Shown here: in pieces, positions 55,601 through 61,952 of the stretch
How the letters are laid out: every line of letters begins with the position of its first letter
Numbering within the stretch: position 1 is the stretch's first letter
Assembly (NCBI RefSeq): GCF_030247195.1
Contig: NC_080672.1
Span: forward strand, 94,374,113-94,438,112
Direction: 5' to 3'
DNA from: Topomyia yanbarensis
Taxonomy: Eukaryota; Arthropoda; Insecta; Diptera; Culicidae
DNA length: 64,000 nucleotides
Notes under the pieces: model-generated
Databases searched by the model: none
What the model was told of the DNA's origin: nothing
The model's input: only the letters and a program-made list of their open reading frames with translations
Program-made: the position numbers and the translations under genes

Positions 55601-57975
55601 TTCCAGCTTTAAATCTCTCGGAAAGCGATAGTAGTGACAATTCAGATGCAGAGAATTCGAACACTAGCAGTAAGAGATTCGTGTCTGTGCCGGGAACAAC
55701 TCTGAGTGAGAGTTCTGGTGATGAACAATCTCCTGCGTTGAAAAAGGAAGAACCAAAAGAAGATGCAACTACCGAAGAATCGACGCAGGCTGGAACAGAA
55801 CAGGTTATGGCTATTTGGAATAACTTTAAAAATTATCAAGCTAGTAGAACCAATAGTAGGAGGGCATCTTTGGCCGAAGACATAAGCGAGGAACAGTTTG
55901 TTGATAAATTGTTAAAAACAAAGATCCTGCATGTTTCTCAATCGGATCACGACTATTGCCGCATGACAAAGAAGGTTTATCCTCAGATCAAAGCAGCGGA
56001 GGCAGGAGAAACAATTGTGATCGATGATGATGGAAACCTGGAAGGTGTCAAAAAACGAGAGTCTCTACTGAAAAGTTCTACACAGAGCAGCCATTCGAAG
56101 AAACAGAAATCTCCTCGAAAGAGAAAACCTTCTAAAAGTGGCTCTGATTCATCATCTAGTGGTAGTGGAAGTGATTCAGATTCAAGCTGTGAGTGTGGCT
56201 CAAACTGCAGCTGTAGTTCGAGTAGTTCTGGAAGTAGTAGCTCATCCTCGGACGATTCGGAAAGTTCAGATGAAAATGCTGCGAAAAAGAAAATTAAGGA
56301 GGTAGAAGATAGGCTGGGAAAAGTGAAAGAGGAAGAACAGCCACCAGAGAAGGAGGAAGTTCCTGTGCTACCACCTGAACCTGTCGATCCCGATACCATT
56401 ATCCGTGAATCAGACCTAGAGACAGACGAATCGGAGACGGATGAAGAATTCTACGATGACCATCCTCAGAAGTTGGCCAATCAGATGCTGGCGGAGAAGC
56501 GAAAACAGCTTCTACAACAAACTTGTATGAGCCCACTGAACACCTATGGAATCGTTGAAAACAGTCGACCATCAACGCCGTCTTTGCCACCGGAAGAGCA
56601 AGGTGTCAAGAAGAAGGTTAAGCTGAAAAAGAGGAAGCGCGAAAGAAAGTTAGCTAAGAAAACGCCTTTGCAGTTGTTGTCGCAGAAACACCATATGAAC
56701 ATTCCTCCTCTTCTGAATCTGAATCATGTCGATCAGTTTTCACCGGTTCCAGTACTTCAAGCACCACCGCTGACAGCACCACCGGTGTTTCATCAATTAA
56801 ACAGTCCAAAGATTCCACCTCTAGCTGATCATTCAACACCAAGCACACCCTTGAATACTTTTACTTCGAAGTCTTCATCCAAGACTCTGTCCCCACGTCT
56901 TAGCACAGGAAATAGCTCGGAGTCCGATGCTCCACTGAAACGATCTCAACGTAGCCGCAAACCGAATAAATTCTACGGCTACACTAGCGATGAGGAACCA
57001 GCATCTGCGTTAACTCCTCAGGCTTCCAAAAACCCCGAAAAGTCCATCCTTTCCGTTATGAAGCCAACACCACCTCCCAATTTAGTTTGGAGCAAAGAAG
57101 ACCTACCGTCACCGCCGATAGTGAAAACCAAGACTCCCAAACTCAAACAACCAGAGCATCATACTCCGGTTACTAGTCGAGTGCTTCCTTCGCCAATCAC
57201 ACCCGTTCAACAGCCTCCTCGTGTTGTAACAACGCGCATCCCTCAGGCTCCCGTTCACCACATCCATGCAAGTCCGATGAGTACTCCTCACCAAACTGAT
57301 GCCGACAGCGATTCCAGTCAGGAAGGCGTTCTCCAAATTAGTCACAAACCCATGAAAACTACTCCCCATAGGCCACCACCACCACTACCGAAACTAAAAC
57401 TATCCATTGCGAAGAAAACGCCCGTTCGAGGGACTCCAAAAGCGCCAGGCTCTCGAAAGCGAGGTTCCGCTAAATCTAAAACCCCAAAATCAGCACCGCC
57501 AACTATCCCTCCGGCCACCGCCCGTTCTCTGGCTCCGGACTTCCCTGCGCCTGTAGTTGCCTCAGCACCTCCGTTCGAACCACCCATTATGGATACGAGG
57601 ATCCCGAAGGTTCCACCACTCGGATCGTTCCCCAGTATTACCACAGAGTTTTTCCCTCCCAACCAGATCCGTATCCCTGCCGGATGGCGCCCACCACGGG
57701 AGGGTGAATCCGTTTACTGCTACTGTCGCTGCCCCTACGATGAAGTATCAGAAATGATTGCTTGTGACGGAGACAATTGCCGAATCGAATGGTTCCACTT
57801 TGAGTGCGTCGGCATAATTATGCCCCCGAAAGGTAAATGGTTCTGTCCAGAGTGTAAAATGAAACAGCAGGGAAGCGGTGCCGAACCAACGCCCTTTGTT
57901 ATTGGTGCCGGATCGACGGGCTCTGTCATACCAGCCACTGCCACGCTCGGTGGTCCCGCCCGTATGTTGCAATAA
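36610..57975 (+). CDS. MESR4: MESR4-like nuclear protein, C2H2 fingers plus PHD finger (three coding exons)
   Basis: Joined exons 36610-37648, 45942-48640 and 53992-57975 give 7722 nt, about 2573 residues plus stop. Junction 1 splits a Glu codon (G|AA); junction 2 lies between codons. Donors are GCAG|GTAAAT and AGAG|GTTAGT; acceptors are TCTATCCACAG and GTTGTTTCAG. Order: acidic disordered N-terminus (1-346), acidic Ser-rich region, first finger cluster (about 845-955), second cluster (about 1393-1692), long charged and Pro-rich tail, C-terminal PHD (about 2489-2537). Drosophila MESR4 is a large nuclear protein with multiple C2H2 fingers and one PHD, implicated in Ras-pathway modification, germline and lipid biology; the orthology is my inference from this architecture. 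The start has a good Kozak context (A at -3, G at +4), and an acceptor at 36599-36600 implies an upstream noncoding exon. Confidence 0.7.
38079..40018. mobile_element. 1.94-kb foldback element with about 330-bp arms
   Basis: The left arm begins ACACGGTGTGTTTGGTAGAA then AAAAAAAATCGGCATCG; the right arm reversed begins GAACACGGTGTCTTTGTCGA then AAAAAAAATCGGCATCT. Pairing continues inward, for example AACTTTTTATTTTAAAGTTT and AAAAGTGAGAATCTGATGAA, to about 38410 and 39650. The core contains the tandem array 38966-39190. It lies in the first coding intron of the MESR4-like gene. No transposase is seen. Confidence 0.65.
38966..39190. repeat. Tandem CATTTCCCGGAATGTAC-type array
   Basis: About a dozen units of 16-18 bp based on CATTTCCCGGAATGTAC and CATTTCCCGGAAAAC. 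The layout resembles the CATTCGGG and CATTTGGCATAA arrays at the ends of the Mutator-like elements in this window, but with a different unit. The three overlapping ORFs come from the repeat period. Confidence 0.8.
40497..40683. repeat. Solo TTTGGCATAA-type terminal array
   Basis: Units such as TTATTTGGCATACCAGACAT, TTTGGCAGAATTTTG and GATCACATTGAAGGTCATTT match the terminal array of the element at 48800-49812. No matching second end is found nearby, so it looks like a solo or truncated terminus next to the copia remnant. Confidence 0.6.
40683..41995 (+). pseudogene. Ty1/copia retrotransposon remnant
   Basis: Three diagnostic parts occur in order. Gag (UBN2-like) at about 40730-40900 encodes MILRKLPSTYDTLTTVLEGR. 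The protease at about 41062-41100 encodes the active-site motif WIVDSGAT. Integrase pieces follow: a GAG-pre-integrase part (RHRFGHRDMNVINLLKEN), a Cys pair (CDFCSKGKTR) and, near 41740-41815, the motif NATPHELWNGTKP in a shifted frame. Stops and frameshifts interrupt all of it, and reverse transcriptase and RNase H are absent. LTRs are not identified. Confidence 0.75.
41996..42789. other. Unclassified sequence between two retroelement remnants
   Basis: Contains a purine-rich GAGAGAGTGAGAGAGA segment near 42160 and no gene. It may include LTR material of either neighbour, but no terminal repeat pair is seen. Confidence 0.35.
42790..45015 (+). pseudogene. BEL/Pao retrotransposon remnant
   Basis: A broken pol reading left to right. 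The end of reverse transcriptase/RNase H has HVFVDASE..FSTVAYFRV, LVAAKTKIASLK and a WSDSAIALAW match (43033-43266). The integrase region has VDECGVLRVGGSL (43790), the H2C2-like stretch near 43900-44050, and THAVHVEIAHDLST in the core (44179). The C-terminal DUF5641-like part has HLLLGNSTGIRQP..., NQIQSQLKIFWMRW and KWFGEVKPV (44580-44890). Many frameshifts and stops are present; LTRs were not found. It lies in the first coding intron of the MESR4-like gene, in the same orientation. Confidence 0.8.
45149..45358. mobile_element. CTCGACAAAC long-TIR MITE, copy 3
   Basis: A 210-bp copy beginning CTCGACAAACATATCATTAG and ending CGTATGTTTGTCGAG. It has lost part of the left arm. AATT flanks both ends (45145-45148 and 45359-45362). 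Confidence 0.85.
45363..45941 (+). other. Intron sequence before coding exon 2
   Basis: No gene or repeat is recognised. It ends in the pyrimidine-rich acceptor TTTCTCTCCACTTTCTATCC|ACAG. Confidence 0.5.
45942..48640 (+). CDS. MESR4: MESR4-like gene, coding exon 2 (first zinc-finger cluster)
   Basis: Encodes the end of codon 347 and residues 348-1246. An acidic polyserine tract (about 497-530) is followed by a Lys-rich and Pro/Gln-rich region. Next come C2H2-type fingers beginning FLCSPCGTHFENWNLFKHMR and YICLYCLGIFQSAERLVTHL, and a looser Cys/His cluster (CARCEHIFE..., CNNCGCLKQSKHKCD). Asn-rich and Pro-rich linkers follow, then a Glu/Asp tract at the end. The open frame extends upstream to 45884 but lacks an ATG, and the acceptor at 45941 fits the phase of exon 1 exactly. 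Confidence 0.8.
48800..49812. mobile_element. Mutator-like element 3 with ATTTGGCATAA-array ends
   Basis: The left end (48800-49208) is an array based on TCATTTGGCATAACGGACAT and GAATTGATCACACTGAAGG. The right end (49752-49812) is a short inverted match (CCAGTGTGATCACTTCTCAA, AATTATGCTAAATGACG). The interior near 49250-49400 (AGCAAACCAGTGATCCACTC, CATAGGAGCTATAAATTAG, GCGATGTGGC) matches the interiors of elements 1 and 2. No transposase remains. It starts about 160 bp after the splice donor of coding exon 2. Confidence 0.6.
50555..51030. repeat. 9-bp tandem array (AATCAATCA)n
   Basis: About 50 copies of a 9-bp unit, near perfect in the middle (50730-50990) with a block of CCAATCAAA variants at 50886-50940 and more degenerate copies at both ends. 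The period is a multiple of three, so it is open on both strands (Ser-Ile-Lys and Ile-Asp-Leu repeats); these are not genes. Confidence 0.95.
51395..52925. repeat. Satellite array, about 115-bp monomers in a 455-bp higher-order unit
   Basis: Each monomer reads roughly TGCTGACCATATC, AATGACACCCATATTGATG, GTGGTAACCGGAAGTCGCC, ATCTTGGATTTCAAAATGGC, GGTCAATTTTCGGTG. One monomer type lacks the TCTCACTATTT segment. Four monomers form a unit that recurs at 455-bp spacing (for example 51742, 52197, 52652) with almost no divergence. About 13 monomers in all. Each contains the inverted pair CGCCAT...ATGGCG. Confidence 0.95.
53992..57975 (+). CDS. MESR4: MESR4-like gene, coding exon 3 (second finger cluster and PHD)
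   Basis: Encodes residues 1247-2573. Fingers run from FCLYCNHARR (C1393) to CEKKFISKKLLLKHVQRH (about 1692), eight or nine in number, some with irregular spacing. A Lys/Glu/Ser-rich region with poly-Ser tracts and a Pro-rich region with AT-hook-like and basic patches follow. The C-terminal PHD has C2489, C2491, then IACDGDNC, EWFHFEC and KWFCPEC, the Cys4-His-Cys3 set in ING-like spacing. The conserved EWFH and GKWFCPEC suggest histone H3K4me3 reading; that is inference from ING-type PHDs. The protein ends 36 residues after the PHD. Confidence 0.85.
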   Translation: MTSHPPAMDHLVDTPASTNCRIEDDMKLDPVEMDIEEEGDRQPVSLPPEMGPAPMPQHHRTEIEKPASPEPMAVDETSQHPVPLDHEQAAPEPPVAKSSIEPEPPSDGIVIADEDSQMFDLTLDEPLDKIHIRDFIKICLQSTVPFCLYCNHARRIAVNGKYLALHLIATHRFQATVNSITAEELLPATIVQRFKVCLDELEPMFFNLETFDSSWTAEQKAVTYPKQFECFQCRFITTIHKELYLHNRKMHQKSLLICLMCRANFFSYSELLCHMCPGAPNRLGILDYTFRCSLCSIDGIPSAFRLMVHLRKRHFACDVCLEQCVEQGALSNHVWKHKLHHLCYRCGIAYRNKADILKHLFWKHGTEGVLCKRCLQKKWPHVYHFCAPPAQFICEVCQMGFGKSLALKVHQRLHNGEEKYPCSEDGCEKKFISKKLLLKHVQRHYEPTQPPLSPPKNKDPTPEPEPISKQKVEEQEKPVEDTKPAKEESIDDGKVKVEVKEEKKESDLGKPTENSRKKKKKRSKEDQEKSLTDLINLPALNLSESDSSDNSDAENSNTSSKRFVSVPGTTLSESSGDEQSPALKKEEPKEDATTEESTQAGTEQVMAIWNNFKNYQASRTNSRRASLAEDISEEQFVDKLLKTKILHVSQSDHDYCRMTKKVYPQIKAAEAGETIVIDDDGNLEGVKKRESLLKSSTQSSHSKKQKSPRKRKPSKSGSDSSSSGSGSDSDSSCECGSNCSCSSSSSGSSSSSSDDSESSDENAAKKKIKEVEDRLGKVKEEEQPPEKEEVPVLPPEPVDPDTIIRESDLETDESETDEEFYDDHPQKLANQMLAEKRKQLLQQTCMSPLNTYGIVENSRPSTPSLPPEEQGVKKKVKLKKRKRERKLAKKTPLQLLSQKHHMNIPPLLNLNHVDQFSPVPVLQAPPLTAPPVFHQLNSPKIPPLADHSTPSTPLNTFTSKSSSKTLSPRLSTGNSSESDAPLKRSQRSRKPNKFYGYTSDEEPASALTPQASKNPEKSILSVMKPTPPPNLVWSKEDLPSPPIVKTKTPKLKQPEHHTPVTSRVLPSPITPVQQPPRVVTTRIPQAPVHHIHASPMSTPHQTDADSDSSQEGVLQISHKPMKTTPHRPPPPLPKLKLSIAKKTPVRGTPKAPGSRKRGSAKSKTPKSAPPTIPPATARSLAPDFPAPVVASAPPFEPPIMDTRIPKVPPLGSFPSITTEFFPPNQIRIPAGWRPPREGESVYCYCRCPYDEVSEMIACDGDNCRIEWFHFECVGIIMPPKGKWFCPECKMKQQGSGAEPTPFVIGAGSTGSVIPATATLGGPARMLQ

Positions 57976-59640
57976 ACCAAGAAGGTGTGTGATTCTCTTT
58001 GTGTGTCCACTGACCCTCGGGGTGGAGAAATGTCGTAACATTTGATGGAAACCATATAGCGAAATGAATAGGAAATATGCGGAAGTTGAAACAGACATTT
58101 GCTTCTAACATCTCCCTTATTTCTATTTCTAACAGATCCTAAGCATAATAGTCAACACAGTGAATTGTCATTGCTCTCGAATAACAGTTCGTGAAATGGT
58201 TTTCGTTAATTGGGGGTCTAACTATCCGGAGGTCTTAATGTGCTAATCAACTGTTGTTGTCACTGTCACTGAACCGATACAAAATGGAGATACCCGCGCT
58301 TCAAAGGCAGTGACTCCTGATGAGGCAAGCTCAGGGCATGGGCTCATTCTTGTGTTTTAGATTTAATGCGGTGGAATAAATGTGTTTCTGATAACACATG
58401 TTGTTACTTAATGCTACCAGTCACTCGATTTAGCAAGCGCGACAGCCTCATAACAAAGGGATCTAGTATTTAATCAAATCAAACAGGAGAGCGACAAAAA
58501 TAAAATTACTTATGACCCAGTAGCAGTGCTATGTATACATAAATATGAGCAAAATATGTAAAATAAAATAAAACATTACAAAATCATTATAGTGAATAAA
58601 TACTACAAGGAGAATCATCTGGACTGTAGAAAAATAAAAAATAAACCATAGTTTGAAAACGCTTATTTTTCAACAACGCGGTAGATAGTTTGTCATCCTA
58701 TTTTTCACTTGATAGATAGTTGTGTAAAAATTAGAATTAGTCCTTGCCCTACGGGCAGCCACCTTACATGAAGAATACAATACATGGGTCGTATATTTGT
58801 AGAGTTTTTACAATTAGTTTTCTTCGAGTTTTGTTTCTGATTGCAAAAGTACATACAAATAAATTAGTGTCTATTTGAGCTACACGTTTTTAGTGAACCA
58901 ATGAATGCAAACAACACACGCTTGGGAAGGAAAGTTTATAAAACTTTTTTCTCGTCAACTTTATTTTACAAATGGAAACTAATAGAAAGCTGATATTAGA
59001 TTTTAGTAACCACGAGGAAAGGGAGGACACCCGCCCGACGAAGCTCACATCAGTCATAATCGAACGAAAACAAAGAAGGGTGAAATTGGGACTGTAAATG
59101 AAATAGTTTTCATCGGCGTATAAAACTATAATGGCAGATACCTGAGACAGGCGATATAAAATGTTATTGAAATTGTAAACAGAATTAAGACGACAAAGCT
59201 GACGAAACTCGCTAACAGCGAAAGTTTACAAACAATGCGAGAAAAAAAATGCTAGCTCGTGTGTAATATTGTAGCGAAGGAAGTGTGAATTACGGGACAC
59301 TTAATATGATAATGTGAAGTTTACTGAAAATTCTGTAACAATATACCAACACTGACTAATGTTGATACTGAGAAAAATACGACACTAGCGTTTTTTTGCT
59401 GCTACAAAGAAATCCCGATGCTTTCCTTTTCGTGATAGTTTATTAATGTTGTTTTGAGCATACAGTAAGGAAACGGTGTCTATTGATAGCAAAACTATCA
59501 AGTTTGGAATTTTGCAACAATGCTTTTGTAAAGAAATATAGTGTTGTTTGCCAGATCCTAAACAGTATTATTTCGCTTGCAATGGGCGCTGTTTCAACAC
59601 TAATCCGTTTCAACTCACCCTGGTTTCTTCTAAGGTTTTT
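57976..59640 (+). other. Probable 3' UTR of the MESR4-like gene and adjacent sequence
   Basis: No ORF of note and no repeat recognised up to about 59640. Poly(A) signal candidates start at 58375. The actual transcript end is unknown. Confidence 0.45.
58375..58380 (+). terminator. First poly(A) signal candidate of the MESR4-like gene
   Basis: AATAAA 400 bases after the stop codon, followed by TGTGTTTCTG, a GU-rich element. Further AATAAA hexamers are at 58499-58504, 58562-58572, 58595-58600 and about 58633. Confidence 0.45.
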
Positions 59641-59643
59641 TAA

Positions 59644-59850
59644 ACAATTTTGCCTTTCTTGTATAGAAAGGCAGTGCAATCACTCTGAAAATCGACAACA
59701 TAAGTCAGGCTCGGAGAATCGTGTGCCATATCATTCGACTGAATTAGTCTAGAAGCGATGACTTCATATTAAAAAGACTGATATCTCCTTCCTTCCCCCA
59801 TGCAAACGAGCGACAGAGGTTACAGAGCCTCTATTGAAGGAAGGTAGGAA
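59644..59850. repeat. GCCTTTCTTGTATAGAAAGGC-type dispersed repeat
   Basis: Starts with the short palindrome GCCTTTCTTGTATAGAAAGG, then TGCAATCACTCTGAAAA and CATATCATTCGACTGAATTA. I associate this layout with a very abundant repeat of culicine mosquitoes, from memory. It ends near TATTGAAGGAAGG. Confidence 0.5.
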
Positions 59851-60049
59851 GCTTAATGTAAAAATGTATATGTGTGTGTGCATCACTGTGGGAAGTACCA
59901 CCTTTAACCGCAAGTGGCGTTGCTGTTGCTGTCTCCAGATTCTGGACAGAGTTGCCAGTCTTCTTGATATGCAGTTTTCGCTAGAAGGGAAAATATCTGT
60001 GTGTACATATTTCTATCGATAGGGAATCTTCAAAAGGTACCACGACCTA

Positions 60050-61660
60050 TTGGCTCGTACTGTAACCCTTTCTATGTCTCTATATCCTCATTGTCCTCGG
60101 ACCACCGTTAGGTGTACCTTGGAGAGAGATTCGGACGAGGCGTTGATCCATGATCTGTGATCCTCTCGTTTGCCCGGTTTGCTCAAACATAGGGGCTATA
60201 GCTAGTTTAAACATCAATCGAGGTAAATATATATTAAGATGTTCCGTTAACAAATTGAATCAATTAAATTAGTAATTATATAATGCATGTGGAAGTTCAT
60301 TTAGTATAACGTCGTTAGTAAATAGTAGCTCATAAAGGTTATGTGGCGAAGCTAGTGTCATGCGGTTTTGCCGCAATTACCGAGGTCGAGGAACCGAAGC
60401 GGAGGTCCCGCCTCAGCAAACCTGTGATCCATTGGTATCCATTGAAACATAGGGGTTGATTCCTTCTTTAAATATGAGCAGTTCTTTGAGTTTGTATACC
60501 AAATAGCCCTCGCAATCATACTGGTGATCCACTCATTTGCCCGGTTTACTCACACTTAGGGATTGATTCCTTCTTTTAAACATGAGCAGCTCTTTTCCCA
60601 CAATTAGGGGTTGATTGCTTCTTTCAAACATGAACAAATCTTTGGATCTGCATAATTTTGCAAGGACACTGTTGATCCACTCGTCTGCCCGGTTTACTCA
60701 AACATAAGGGTTGATTCCTTCATTTAAAACAAGAGCAATTTTTTAAATCTATATACCAAATAGCTCTCTACATAATATTGGATTTCGAGACAGCTGTGAT
60801 AAACGTTGCTAGAAGTTTTTTTCGGTGCTGCCCTTCACGGATGATTCTTCCATCTAAATCAAAGTTTTTTTTTCAGAAAATTAAAACAACTTAGTCATCA
60901 GACAAAATATTCGGAAGCTCACCGAATACGACTCATTTACAAACAAGTTGTTGCCTTGGCTTTTTTGCCCCATCAAGGTATTCCAATGGCACTCGAAGAA
61001 TTGAGGAAAAGTCGTCCAAAGGTTCTCGACGATTTTTTGGATTACATTAGTAAGAATCGTATTTTCGGTAGGAAGGAAGCTAACCAAAAGGGTTCTCGAT
61101 GACCGCTCTTTTCCCCCGCTTCGTGGTCAGTTTTCGAAAATGTATCGAAGAATAATGTGGAAGGCTGGCACAATAAATGCAACGGTTTGTTAAGCCGTGG
61201 AAATCCTACATTCTATGGTATGTTGAAGCAGTTGCAGCTTGAAGAGAAAAACCCTAGTATGGGTGTTTTACGTAAACTACTAGCGGTACCAACAGCTAAA
61301 AAGTCTAAAAAGAACGCACAAAAGGACTTAAAACTGGAAACCCTAGTTAAATCATACAAACCAGGTGATTTGATTAACTATTGGACTAGTATAGCTTTAG
61401 TTTTAATTTCTCCATAGCATTAAATGTAATAAAATTTGTATTTCAGCTTAATAAATTAAATTTTTTCGATTGATATTTCGATGTTTTTCGGGTATTCGTG
61501 ATTATGTTGCATTCGGGTGAATGTCTTTCGAGTGTTCATGGCATTCGGGTGAATGACATTTGGGTTTATGTTTCATTCGGGTAAATGGCTTTCGGTGAAT
61601 GACATTCGGGTAAATATGGCTTTCGGGCGAATTTTCACGGGGGCGAATGTGATAGAATCG
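60050..61660. mobile_element. Mutator-like element 2 (one-ended copy, inverted relative to element 1)
   Basis: Inverted relative to 28908-31136. It retains one terminal CATTCGGGTGAATG array (61490-61648, ending GAATGTGATAGAATCG), a transposase remnant (60879-61417) and the repeat block with GTTGATTCCTTC and CCACTCGTCTGCCCGGTTTA. The other terminal array is missing; the match fades near 60050. Confidence 0.65.
60879..61417 (+). pseudogene. Mutator-like transposase C-terminal remnant, copy 2
   Basis: 60879-61102 encodes QVVALAFLPHQGIPMALEEL, DDFLDYISKN and RIFGRKEAN. After a frameshift, 61130-61417 encodes NNVEGWHNKCNGLLSRGNP, then FYGMLKQLQLEEKN. The NNVEGWHN motif is a MULE hallmark after the catalytic Glu region. 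The N-terminal half and DDE residues upstream are missing. Confidence 0.7.
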
Positions 61661-61927
61661 ACTCACAGCCCCACCCGAGTCGAGGTTTATCAGGATGGAT
61701 CCGCTGGTCCTCGGGTGGTATACTTTCGGCCCAAAAATAAACCGTTTGTTGTATTCCCGTGTCGGATGATTCGGATCTCCAATCAATTGATTATGCAACG
61801 ATACTTGAAGAATAATTTCCGTTATTCATTTCTCGCATATCTAAACCACTCTGACAGTTCATCCCACCAGGCACGTACTCTGCATACTCTAAAAGGTATT
61901 TTCCCAGTGCCGGACTTGGGCACCACA
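61661..61927 (-). repeat. Candidate 3' LTR of the gypsy element
   Basis: Read on the minus strand, TGTGGTGCCCAAGTCCGGCA begins right after a polypurine tract, as an LTR should. The sequence includes AATAAA-like AAATAAACC (plus strand, near 61735). The other LTR is outside the window, so length and end are unproven. Confidence 0.4.
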
Positions 61928-61928
61928 T

Positions 61929-61946
61929 CTCCCCTTTTAAAAAATT
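61929..61946 (-). promoter_or_regulatory. Polypurine tract of the gypsy element
   Basis: On the minus strand, TTTTTTAAAAGGGGAG lies directly after the end of pol and directly before the putative LTR start TGTGG. Polypurine tracts prime plus-strand DNA synthesis in LTR elements. Confidence 0.5.
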
Positions 61947-61952
61947 AAGAAT

